Source of the DNA: M1-B18 sp048264125
Lineage (GTDB): Bacteria > Bacillota > Clostridia > Peptostreptococcales > Natronincolaceae
Reading direction: 5' to 3'
Assembly (NCBI GenBank): GCA_048264125.1
Contig: JBLXDM010000011.1
Coordinates: 1-64,000 of the forward strand
Length of the DNA stretch: 64,000 nt
A model generated the notes under the pieces. It was not told the origin of the DNA, did not search any database, and saw only the letters and a program-made list of their open reading frames with translations. Shown piece by piece: positions 8,164 to 15,462 of this stretch. Every line of letters begins with the position of its first letter. The first letter of the stretch is position 1. Both the position numbers and the translations under genes were made by a program.

Positions 8164-8871
8164 ATGGCGATGTGGAATCCATGGAGAGGTTGTCGCAAGT
8201 ATAGTGAAGGATGTAAGTTTTGCTATATTCACAAAGGGGACAGCAAGCGAGGAATTGACACTAATAATGTGGTAAAAACCCATAATTTTAATGCCCCTAT
8301 TGAACAAAATAAAAAAGGCGAATTCAAAATAAAATCAGGACAAACAGTCTATCTGTGTTTTTCTACGGATTTTCTTATAGAAGATGCAGACCAGTGGAGA
8401 AATGACTGTTGGTCTATGATGCGAGAACGTCCCGACTTGCATTTTATATTTTTGACAAAGCGCATTGAAAGATTTATGCAGTGTATTCCCGACGATTGGA
8501 ATAGCGGCTATGATAATGTGACAGTAGGCTGTACAATAGAAAATCAGGATAGAGCTGATTTTCGACTTTCAATATTTTCTAAGCTTCCTATAAAACATAA
8601 AAATATTATTTGTCAACCGCTTATTGAACAGGTAAGCATTATAAAATATCTTGATGAAGTAGAATTAGTTGTGGTAGGCGGTGAGTCAGATTATAATGCT
8701 AGACCCCTTAATTATGACTGGGTTTTATCAATAAGAGAACAGTGTATTGATAAGAATGTTGGTTTTGAGTTTAGGCAATGTGGCACTCATTTTATAAAAG
8801 ATAACAAAAATTACACTTTAAATGTTAGAGAGCTGTGTAGTCAAGCAAAAAAAGCAAATATAAATTGCTAA
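8164..8871 (+). CDS. DUF5131 (phage Gp37/Gp68-like) protein
   Basis: A 235-residue protein matching the Gp37/Gp68 family: it begins with MWNPWRGC, then has a cysteine cluster ending GCKFCY (probable metal or Fe-S site), CFSTDFL, and FLTKR. Members are found in phages and mobile regions and are thought to relate to radical-SAM-like proteins; activity is not established. The frame opens at 8134, but the GGAAGG site 7 nt before ATG 8164 fixes the start. It is flanked by a repeat copy on the left and, after a gap, another on the right. Confidence 0.78.
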   Translation: MAMWNPWRGCRKYSEGCKFCYIHKGDSKRGIDTNNVVKTHNFNAPIEQNKKGEFKIKSGQTVYLCFSTDFLIEDADQWRNDCWSMMRERPDLHFIFLTKRIERFMQCIPDDWNSGYDNVTVGCTIENQDRADFRLSIFSKLPIKHKNIICQPLIEQVSIIKYLDEVELVVVGGESDYNARPLNYDWVLSIREQCIDKNVGFEFRQCGTHFIKDNKNYTLNVRELCSQAKKANINC

Positions 8872-8947
8872 ATAATATTTACTTATGTTAGGTCAGAATA
8901 AATAAATATTATTTTTAGTTAACAAATTTTAAGTAGAGCATATTAAT

Positions 8948-9043
8948 ATGAAGATCGAATATCAAAATGGGCTTTTTTTTACAACGATTGAAATTGGTAT
9001 AAGGGGCAAAAAAAGATTGAATTACTTCAGAAATAGTTTATAG
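8948..9043 (+). pseudogene. Fragment resembling the start of a clan AA aspartic protease-like gene
   Basis: A 31-residue frame starting at ATG 8948 reads MKIEYQNGLFF and IEIGIRGKKR, much like the N-terminal beta strands of small retropepsin-like (clan AA) bacterial proteins. The expected DTGA active-site segment that should follow is absent and the frame stops. I read it as a decayed cassette. The 446-bp gap 8872-9317 otherwise holds the repeat element at 9117 and AT-rich sequence. Confidence 0.35.
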
Positions 9044-9116
9044 GGGTTAATAGCGCTTCTATTTAAACAATGGTAAGATTATGTAATAATGGAAATATAA
9101 TAACAAATAATGTCAT

Positions 9117-9267
9117 CTAACAATGTTTTTGCATTATAGTGCTGACTGCACGTATTTAGAGCAATGTCAGTGTACCACACCCCTTCACCGGGAGCGCAGC
9201 TCCACCAAAAGAATAGGCCAGGGGCACGGTTAAGGGATGTCGCAAATACGAGACTATGACGTTGACA
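9117..9267 (+). repeat. attC-like structured repeat element, copy 2 (near complete)
   Basis: About 151 bp, starting CTAACAATGTTTTTGCA and ending GACGTTGACA. It aligns with the copy at 2591-2741 throughout. Paired arms are kept though bases differ: AGTGCTGAC pairs with GTCAGTGTACC here where the first copy has GGTGCTGGC and GTCAGCGCACC. The central hairpin is GGAGC-GCA-GCTCC. Length and layout (TAAC start, imperfect arms, GTT near the end) agree with attC sites of chromosomal integrons, which range from about 57 to 141 bp or slightly more. Confidence 0.75.
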
Positions 9268-9290
9268 TAAATTACCATGTTATATAGTCT
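9262..9290 (+). promoter_or_regulatory. Possible promoter overlapping the 3' end of the repeat element
   Basis: TTGACA at 9262-9267 is a perfect -35 hexamer formed by the terminal core of the repeat. It is followed 15-17 nt later by TATAGT/TAGTCT. If real, the end of the element supplies part of the promoter of the GNAT gene starting at 9318. The -10 is weak. Confidence 0.3.
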
Positions 9291-9317
9291 AAATTTATAT
9301 TATGACAGGAGGATCTT

Positions 9318-9875
9318 ATGTATAAAAAATATGAATTCGAATCAGAGAGATTAGGTTTTAGGTTTTGGAGCGATGAAGATAGTGTGCCATTTGCCAGAAT
9401 GAATGCAGATCAAAAAGTAATGCAATATTTCCGGAGTGTTTTGACCAAAGAAGAATCTGATAAGTTTATTAAAAAAATTATGGATCATTTCAAAGATTAT
9501 GGCTATGGTTTGTGGGCTGTAGATATTAAAGAAACTCATCAATTTATTGGGTTTATAGGGTTTTGTACAGCTACATTTGAATCGGATTTTACTCCATGTG
9601 TTGAGATTGGTTGGAGACTAGATGATAGATTTTGGAATAAGGGATATGCAACTGAAGGGGCAATTAAGTGTTTAGATTATGGGTTTAATGTATTAGGATT
9701 GAATGATATATTTTCTTTTACCTCTGAAATAAATAAACCATCTATTAGTGTAATGAAAAAGATAGGATTAATAGAGGGAGGCACATTTCTCCATCCTAAT
9801 ATTAGTGAAGAAAATCCATTAAGACCACATGTATTATATAAGATTAATAAAAAAACATATGATAAGAATGACTAA
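9318..9875 (+). CDS. GNAT acetyltransferase, RimJ/RimL-like
   Basis: A 185-residue acetyltransferase of the RimJ/RimL (Acetyltransf_3) type, which often acetylate protein N-termini or antibiotics. Visible features are the N-terminal SERLGFRFW, the VEIGWRL strand, the FWNKGYATEG acetyl-CoA loop and the SISVMKKIGL motif. An AGGAGG site precedes the ATG. The stop codon lies inside ACTAACAATA, the start of another attC-like site, and the full repeat copy 2 ends 50 bp upstream. This is the best-delimited single-gene cassette in the window. Confidence 0.85.
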   Translation: MYKKYEFESERLGFRFWSDEDSVPFARMNADQKVMQYFRSVLTKEESDKFIKKIMDHFKDYGYGLWAVDIKETHQFIGFIGFCTATFESDFTPCVEIGWRLDDRFWNKGYATEGAIKCLDYGFNVLGLNDIFSFTSEINKPSISVMKKIGLIEGGTFLHPNISEENPLRPHVLYKINKKTYDKND

Positions 9876-9957
9876 CAATAAGCTGTGTGGCTGTTTCCGA
9901 AATGGTGGTATATTTGAAAAAGAAATTATTGTAGATGGCGAAAGATAGAACGTTATT
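9872..9957 (+). repeat. Short attC-like site, diverged
   Basis: About 86 bp beginning CTAACAATA, overlapping the preceding stop codon, and ending AGAACGTTATTG. The two ends TAAC and GTTA are complementary as in attC core sites. The interior differs from the full copies apart from purine-rich stretches. Identified from its ends and position only, so moderate confidence. Confidence 0.4.
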
Positions 9958-9999
9958 GGAGTCAGTTATAAATTAAAAAGCATTTAAAAATAACTATAA

Positions 10000-10022
10000 G
10001 GATACGACGTCCTGTCGTATCC
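10000..10022 (+). repeat. Perfect 9-bp hairpin
   Basis: GGATACGAC and GTCGTATCC form a perfect 9-bp inverted repeat with a 5-nt loop. No T-run follows, so it is not a standard terminator. It lies in the 450-bp non-coding gap 9876-10325 between two attC-like sites; the rest of that gap, beyond the sites at 9872 and 10187, shows no gene. Confidence 0.6.
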
Positions 10023-10186
10023 GAGACATCCGGAACAAAAAATCTTGGGCGATTTAGAAATAATCACTTAATTAATTTACAGGAGCAACTCCAGCTAATA
10101 ATGAACTGCTTTAACTTTGTATTAAGATTAAAGAAAGGCTTCATAAGAGAACCAAAAATTTAAAATAGATTGTTGATAAACTCCGG

Positions 10187-10236
10187 CTAACAATGCTTTT
10201 GCACAAGGGTTCTGCAGGCAAGATCAGTGAAACTTA
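10187..10236 (+). repeat. attC-like repeat element, 5' half only
   Basis: CTAACAATG then CTTTTGCACAAGGGT, TCTGCAGGC and GATCAGTG match the first 50 bp of the full copies almost base for base. The sequence then diverges, so the central hairpin and 3' half are missing. It precedes the GNAT gene at 10326. Confidence 0.6.
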
Positions 10237-10325
10237 TTCGGCAATCATAATAATACATTTAACTCAAGGATGCGGATGAGATGTTTTTAGTATATTTGTT
10301 GAGTATTTGTATAGGAGAGGACTTA

Positions 10326-10820
10326 GTGATAATAGTGACAGAAAACATTTGTATAAGTGAGGCGACTGAAGAAGATATTTTAGGAATTTTAGAAGTGTAT
10401 AACTCTAACCAGGATTTTCTTTTAACACATATCGGTAGGAGCGAAGTAAGTGCTGAATGGTTAGAAAAAGAGCATAAAGAAATGAAGGGAATGAATTTTA
10501 AGACTTTAATAGTTAAAGAAAACACACATGAGACTATTATAGGATTTATAGATTTTAGTCCTACAGAAGAATGCTATTTGTCACTACTTATGGTACATAA
10601 ATTATATAGAGGTAAGGGGTATGGAAGGGAAATATATAAAGAATTAGAGAATTTTTTGATAAATGAGAAATCAAAGACAATAAGAATCGATGTTGTTTAC
10701 GACTATAATATAAAAATTTTAGAATTCTGGGAAAATAGAGGATTTAAAAAAACAGAAAAAATTCAATTGCAGTGGTCGGATAAATTATTGGATGCAGTAG
10801 TGATGAAAAAGAATTTATAA
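10326..10820 (+). CDS. GNAT family N-acetyltransferase
   Basis: A 164-residue acetyltransferase. The acetyl-CoA loop is R-G-K-G-Y-G after LSLLMVHKLY, and the C-terminal FWENRGF is typical motif B. The open frame extends to ATG 10281, but that would add a hydrophobic leader with no ribosome binding site. GGAGAGG ends 5 nt before a GTG at 10326, which I take as the start. It follows a half copy of the repeat element. Confidence 0.8.
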   Translation: MIIVTENICISEATEEDILGILEVYNSNQDFLLTHIGRSEVSAEWLEKEHKEMKGMNFKTLIVKENTHETIIGFIDFSPTEECYLSLLMVHKLYRGKGYGREIYKELENFLINEKSKTIRIDVVYDYNIKILEFWENRGFKKTEKIQLQWSDKLLDAVVMKKNL

Positions 10821-10981
10821 TTGCAGTAAAGTTGTTTCGAACTATTTTATCGTCTTGTCAATTAAATAAGTAACTTAATAATAGTGATAGATGATCTTTG
10901 CGGGCAGAAGATGACTTGAATTGACGGACAGGGTAGCAGATAACAAAGAGTTTACATTAATCAATTACAAGGAGGAATGTA

Positions 10982-11419
10982 ATGAACAAGAAACTATGCT
11001 TCGTTTCAAATTTGTGTTTATTACTATGGTTCTCTTTAGATATGGTGGGAATCGATATTAATGGTTATATTTTGGTTACTAGGTCTTATAGAGAGGATGG
11101 AGTATTTTTTCTTATATTCTTAATTTTATGTATATGGTATGTTTTAAAGGATAAAATCGGAAAATATTTTCTGGCCGGTTGGCTTTTTATTTGGTTTCTA
11201 GCACAGTTTTTATCACATTGGTATTATACTATATTTGGTCCATCGCAAGGCAAAATTAATTTTTTTGCTGAAACTATAAAACTAATACCTTCTTCTAGTA
11301 TCTACATACCCGACCTATATCATATAATACTGCATATATTAATTCTTATTTCATTTATAAATATGATAATCTTTTGTGTTACTTCAAACAAAATCAAGGA
11401 CAGTTCAACACAAATATGA
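10982..11419 (+). CDS. Small integral membrane protein
   Basis: A 145-residue protein with about four hydrophobic helices (roughly residues 4-24, 38-55, 63-80, 112-133). Polar stretches include TRSYREDG and a loop near residue 85-105. No catalytic motif is visible and I do not recognise the family. A GGAGG site precedes the ATG. It is a lone gene, followed by a diverged attC-like site. Confidence 0.6.
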   Translation: MNKKLCFVSNLCLLLWFSLDMVGIDINGYILVTRSYREDGVFFLIFLILCIWYVLKDKIGKYFLAGWLFIWFLAQFLSHWYYTIFGPSQGKINFFAETIKLIPSSSIYIPDLYHIILHILILISFINMIIFCVTSNKIKDSSTQI

Positions 11420-11458
11420 GTATAATTCCATAAGGCTCATTAATGATTAAAGATTTCC

Positions 11459-11526
11459 CATAACATCATTTAAATGCATCGGCAAGGGGAGAGTCTATGT
11501 ATGGACCGTCGGGATCGTTAGATGAC
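11459..11526 (+). repeat. Short attC-like site, diverged
   Basis: About 68 bp with CATAACATC at the left end and GATCGTTAGATGAC at the right; TAAC and GTTA are complementary. The interior keeps CGGCAAGGGG and a GGACCGTCGGGAT stretch comparable to the right half of the full element. The GTTAGATG ending is like that of classical aadA attC sites. It lies just before the aminoglycoside nucleotidyltransferase gene. Confidence 0.42.
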
Positions 11527-11574
11527 AGATAACCGACATTAGAAATCACTGAAAAATATTTAAGAGGTGTAATA

Positions 11575-12396
11575 ATGATTTTTGATTACTACAATAGTCC
11601 AGATGAGTTGAAGCATCAAATAGATTTAGTAGTTGATATTTGTAAAGAACTTTTGTCTGACAATTTAGTAGGTATATATTTGCATGGTTCACTTTCAATG
11701 GGTTGTTTCAATCCATCGAAAAGCGATATCGATCTATTAATTGTCATTAAAGAAAGAATGTCGCCAATAGTTAAAATTACAATAGCTAAAAAATTGTTAG
11801 ATATATCATCTCAAGGCTCAAACATAGAGATTAGTATTTTGATAGAAAATAAATTAAAGGAAGCTATCTACCCCCTACACTACGATTTTCATTTTAGTGA
11901 ATATTGGAGGAAAAAGTTAGAATATAGTATCAACGATGTTAATAACAAGATATGGAAAAGTGATGGTTTATCTGATCATGATTTGTCAGCACATATTAGA
12001 GTATTAGAAGAAAGAGGAATAACATTGTATGGTAAGGAGAAAAACAATGTTTTTACAAAAGTAAGCGATTATGAGTATTTAAAAGCTATTTCATTCGATT
12101 TTGAAGATGCATATGAGAGAATATACAAAAATCCAGAATATTACATACTGAATACTTGTCGTGTATTATATTTCCTCGATAGGAAGCGTGTAAGCTCAAA
12201 AAAAGAAGCTGGTGAATGGTACTTGAAATTTATCGACGATAGATATACACCGTTGGTTAATGTTGCGATGAATGTATATATTGGTAAGGTTTCAGGTGCT
12301 AGTTACAATAATAATTTATTGAAAAAATTCGTAAAGGAAAAGGAAACTAAAATTGCAGGGAATATTAGTGGGAGTAATGGAAAATCCATCAGCTAA
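11575..12396 (+). CDS. Aminoglycoside nucleotidyltransferase, aadA/ANT(9)-like
   Basis: A 273-residue nucleotidyltransferase. G38-S39 followed by the metal-binding D51-x-D53 in KSDIDLL is the polymerase-beta-type active site, and the N-terminal LVGIYLHGSL is close to streptomycin/spectinomycin adenylyltransferases. The C-terminal part CRVLYFLDRKRVSSKKEAGEW matches the helical domain of that family, where KEAG and W recur. GAGGTG precedes the ATG. Its TAA stop is inside GCTAACCATG, the start of a repeat copy, and an attC-like site lies upstream. That is the same cassette form as clinical aadA genes. Resistance activity is inferred, not shown. Confidence 0.85.
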   Translation: MIFDYYNSPDELKHQIDLVVDICKELLSDNLVGIYLHGSLSMGCFNPSKSDIDLLIVIKERMSPIVKITIAKKLLDISSQGSNIEISILIENKLKEAIYPLHYDFHFSEYWRKKLEYSINDVNNKIWKSDGLSDHDLSAHIRVLEERGITLYGKEKNNVFTKVSDYEYLKAISFDFEDAYERIYKNPEYYILNTCRVLYFLDRKRVSSKKEAGEWYLKFIDDRYTPLVNVAMNVYIGKVSGASYNNNLLKKFVKEKETKIAGNISGSNGKSIS

Positions 12397-12466
12397 CCAT
12401 GTTTCGAAGCACCAAATCCCATTACCGGGAGCACAGCTCCAGATTGCGGAGACTAGGGTGTTACAG
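12393..12466 (+). repeat. attC-like repeat element, short copy
   Basis: About 74 bp beginning CTAACCATGTTT at the upstream stop codon. It keeps AGCACCAAATCCCATTACC and a GGAGC-ACA-GCTCC hairpin, and ends GGGTGTTACAG. Compared with the full element, the left arm pair is deleted but the centre and ends remain. The loop triplet differs from other copies (ACA, GCA, GAAA-like), while the 5-bp stem is conserved. Confidence 0.62.
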
Positions 12467-12560
12467 AAGAAACAACTGTAAAGTGTGCTTGTTTGATATG
12501 ACAAAATAACAATTGTGATTAATTATTCATATTATTATACATATTTGAGGAGGTAGAGAT

Positions 12561-13169
12561 TTGGATAGAAAAGTCGGAATGTATTCATCGATAGTAACAT
12601 TAATTGCAGTTGTTGCGTTTGCATTCGCAATGATTATTGGTAATGATTTTGGAAGTTATTTATCAAGCATGTTTATCGCCTGGGGATTTGTTCCAATGAT
12701 TTGTTCTTTTGCTTCATATGGTCAGAATGAAACAAAGTCATTGAGCTATACTGCAATGATTTTTTCTGCTGTGTATGCTGTGTTAATCATGATTGTTTAC
12801 TTTGCACAACTGACTACTGTTCGTCACTCAGTACTGAATGAACAAGCATCAAATATATTAGATTATAAAAACTTTGGACTGTTCTTTAGTTATGATTTAT
12901 TGGGCTATGGTTTTATGGCTTTAGCCACATTCTTTATTTCGTTTACAATTCAAGCAAAAACAAAAATAGATAAGTGGCTAAAAGTGCTTCTGATGGTTCA
13001 TGGAATTTTTGCCATATCTTGTGTAATTATCCCAATGATGGGAGTTTTTAATTCAAGTATGTCTGGTGGAGATATAATTGGTGTTTTAGTTCTTGAATTT
13101 TGGTGTGCATATTTTATTCCTATTTGCATTTTATCATTTCTGCACTTTAATAACATGAATAAATTTTAA
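12561..13169 (+). CDS. Multi-pass membrane protein
   Basis: A 202-residue protein with about six transmembrane helices, almost no charged loops and no cofactor motif. It uses a TTG start behind a GAGGAGG site 7 nt upstream. No family recognised with certainty; similar small membrane proteins are common in soil Firmicutes. It lies between two repeat copies (12393 and 13289), so it is another single-gene unit. Confidence 0.62.
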   Translation: MDRKVGMYSSIVTLIAVVAFAFAMIIGNDFGSYLSSMFIAWGFVPMICSFASYGQNETKSLSYTAMIFSAVYAVLIMIVYFAQLTTVRHSVLNEQASNILDYKNFGLFFSYDLLGYGFMALATFFISFTIQAKTKIDKWLKVLLMVHGIFAISCVIIPMMGVFNSSMSGGDIIGVLVLEFWCAYFIPICILSFLHFNNMNKF

Positions 13170-13288
13170 GCATATACGGCTGTGATGATAGTTCACATTA
13201 TTTCTAAAATGTGCAGTATTGGCAAGTGATTTGTCTAAAGGGCGTATCTTCCTGTCACCCTCTGAGTCATGGTGCGCAAGGCGTCCGA

Positions 13289-13388
13289 GAACAATGCATT
13301 TGAATAATGCTGCTAGTAGCACTTTTGTGGGAAAGGCCCGAGCACCGCATCCATTCATCGGTAGTGAAGTTAAACTATGGGCTACGTC
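13289..13388 (+). repeat. attC-like repeat element, decayed full-length copy
   Basis: Starts GAACAATGCATTTG, then GGGAAAGGCCCGAGCACCGCATCC, ATCGGTAGTGAAGTTAA and ends GGGCTACGTC. The order of blocks is the same as in the full copies. Both hairpin arms are degraded. The bases just before it (13240-13288) also look like a remnant 3' half, with GGTGCGCAAGGCGTCCGAG, so two copies may have been in tandem. An open frame at 13219-13413 lies wholly inside this repeat and is not a gene. Confidence 0.55.
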
Positions 13389-13425
13389 AAAATCTGTGCA
13401 AAAACAATTATAAAGGGGGCCTCTT

Positions 13426-13872
13426 ATGAGAAGTAAATATATCATCTTAGGTATTATAATGGTTATTTGTAGTAGTCTATTTTGGGCTGGTTGCAATAGA
13501 GAAGTAAATGAGGATTTTAGTTATGAAATAATTTCCTTTGAAAATGCTCCCAAAGAAGTTCAGGATCAAATAAGTGAAGTAGATAAATGGATAAGAGAAA
13601 GTGATGGAGTTATAAATAACAATGATGTGAATCATACAATAAGTTCAAGTGGTAGTATTGATTTAGGTAAAGAGAGGTATGAGTATTTCATAACAAACAA
13701 TCAAATATCTAAAATCATTGAAGTAGTACCAAACAAAGCTTATGGCAGTGGAATAATGATAAAGCATACTACAGAATATAGGGAAAATCTTGAATTTCCA
13801 ATTACTGTAACTATCGTAAAATTAAGCGAGTATTATGGTAAAATCTTACATGTCTATATAAGTCATCCATAA
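13426..13872 (+). CDS. Predicted lipoprotein
   Basis: A 148-residue secreted lipoprotein. A basic start and hydrophobic segment end in the lipobox WAGC with lipidated C23. The mature part contains a compact domain rich in beta strands with many polar residues. No homologue recognised. GGGGG precedes the ATG by about 8 nt. It directly follows a decayed repeat copy. Confidence 0.6.
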   Translation: MRSKYIILGIIMVICSSLFWAGCNREVNEDFSYEIISFENAPKEVQDQISEVDKWIRESDGVINNNDVNHTISSSGSIDLGKERYEYFITNNQISKIIEVVPNKAYGSGIMIKHTTEYRENLEFPITVTIVKLSEYYGKILHVYISHP

Positions 13873-13982
13873 AGATACTGAGAGGCATTAAATAATAGCT
13901 ATATCATCATATATGCATTAGCTGACTAAGCACATAAATACCAAGCTTTAGATAAATTGTATTTTTTCTTGGAGGTAATGTA

Positions 13983-14534
13983 ATGGTTTTTATCTTAGGA
14001 AAAATTTGGGGAACATTGATAATAATATGCGGACTTTTTTTATTAACTAAAAAAAAGCTGATGGTAGAGCGAGAATATAGCGGCATTTTCATGTATTTAT
14101 TAATTTGGTTAGCTCCCTTTGCGACACTAGGATATGAATTACAATATATCTTTATCTTTCTCTTGCCAATGTGTGCAATTGCCTTTTTAGTATATAGGGG
14201 GAGATTTACTATATATAATGTTAATATCCATATAGTATCCCCGTTGATTATTGATATTCTGAAGTCAAAGAATATATCATATGAGGAAGAAAAAAACTCA
14301 GTGATTCTAAAAGGTTATGATAATAGACGTATCAATTACACTCAGTCCTTAAATTCAGTAGAAGTTAATTTTAATGAGATACGAGGCCTTACTATTTGTA
14401 AGGAAATAAAAGATGACTTACGAAGCAGAATTAGAAATGTAACTACAACTGTATTTCCTTTTACGGGAATATGGTTTATAGCAACAGGAGTAATTATTCT
14501 GCTTATACTCCTATATTTACCAAGATGGTTATAG
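13983..14534 (+). CDS. Membrane protein with internal soluble domain
   Basis: A 183-residue protein. Hydrophobic helices occupy roughly residues 2-22, 35-48 and 50-66, and a last one lies at 157-178. Between them, residues 75-150 form a soluble domain with SPLIIDILKSKNISYEEE. No known motif. GGAGGTAATGTA precedes the ATG. Function unknown. Confidence 0.58.
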   Translation: MVFILGKIWGTLIIICGLFLLTKKKLMVEREYSGIFMYLLIWLAPFATLGYELQYIFIFLLPMCAIAFLVYRGRFTIYNVNIHIVSPLIIDILKSKNISYEEEKNSVILKGYDNRRINYTQSLNSVEVNFNEIRGLTICKEIKDDLRSRIRNVTTTVFPFTGIWFIATGVIILLILLYLPRWL

Positions 14535-14597
14535 TCTCACACTCAACTAGTCTAACTTTATATCGGTAGCAACGGCAGTCAGTGGAGGGGAAATAGG

Positions 14598-15368
14598 TTG
14601 GAAAATAATATTCTTCCGAAAATCATTCAGGAACATGTTAAAGACATGATCTCTATAAAAGATACTATTGGATGTTCTAGTGCATCAATTTATCATTATA
14701 CTAAGTATGATCAAGATTATTATTTAAAGATAGAAAAAATCAATAATGAATTTGAACATGAACAGATAATAATGCAATGGTTACAGGAAAAGTTGCCAGT
14801 ACCCAAAATAATAGCACAAACTAAAGAAAATGGTTATGATTATCTGCTAATGACAAAGGCAAAAGGAGAAATGTCATGTTCTGAGCATTTTCTAAACAAA
14901 CCAGAAGAACTTGTAACACTGTTAGCGAAAGGGATAAAAATGCTACAGGAAGTCAATATTTCAGATTGTCCATTTGAGTGTACTCTAAAAAAGAAGTTAA
15001 TTACTGCAAAAGAAAGAATTGAACTTGGACAAATTGATACGAGTGATTGGGAAAGAGACACTCCCTTTAACACACCAGAGGAGCTATACGAATATCTAGC
15101 TAATAATCAACACAAAGAAGAAATGGTTTTCTCTCATGGAGATTATTGTCTACCTAATATATTTCTAAGCGATGATAAAGTATCCGGATTTATAGATTTA
15201 GGTAGATCTGGAATAGGTGATAAGTGGCAAGATATAGCCTTATGTGTACGATCGATAAAACACAATCTTAAAGATGACCACTACATAGATTTATTTTTTG
15301 AACATCTTGGAATAGATGCTAATCACGATAAAGTAAAATATTATATTTTATTAGATGAGCTTTTCTAA
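14598..15368 (+). CDS. Aminoglycoside 3'-phosphotransferase, APH(3')-like
   Basis: A 256-residue kinase very close in layout to APH(3') enzymes, which phosphorylate kanamycin/neomycin-type aminoglycosides. The ATP-binding lysine is K44 in YLKIEK. The catalytic loop is HGDYCLPN with D182 and N187, and the metal-binding segment is D200 in IDLGRSGIGDKW. The protein ends YYILLDELF, the same C-terminus as I recall for APH(3')-IIIa, so it appears full length. TTG start 7 nt after GGAGGGG. It stands alone; resistance has to be tested. Confidence 0.9.
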   Translation: MENNILPKIIQEHVKDMISIKDTIGCSSASIYHYTKYDQDYYLKIEKINNEFEHEQIIMQWLQEKLPVPKIIAQTKENGYDYLLMTKAKGEMSCSEHFLNKPEELVTLLAKGIKMLQEVNISDCPFECTLKKKLITAKERIELGQIDTSDWERDTPFNTPEELYEYLANNQHKEEMVFSHGDYCLPNIFLSDDKVSGFIDLGRSGIGDKWQDIALCVRSIKHNLKDDHYIDLFFEHLGIDANHDKVKYYILLDELF

Positions 15369-15462
15369 TAGAAATGCTGCTTTTAAAACTAAAGAGGGTG
15401 AGAATTCTTTTGGGTTCTAAATATTAAAAAACCTAATGAATGAAGTCAAAGGGGAGATTTAA

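Noticed and set aside
7321..9267. Repeat copies read as rho-independent terminators only
   Set aside because: They contain strong hairpins but no T-run after the stems, are far longer than terminators, and share sequence in loops and ends.
13134..13496. Open frames on both strands around 13134-13496
   Set aside because: They run through the decayed repeat element and adjoining gene ends; composition and lack of start signals show they are not genes.
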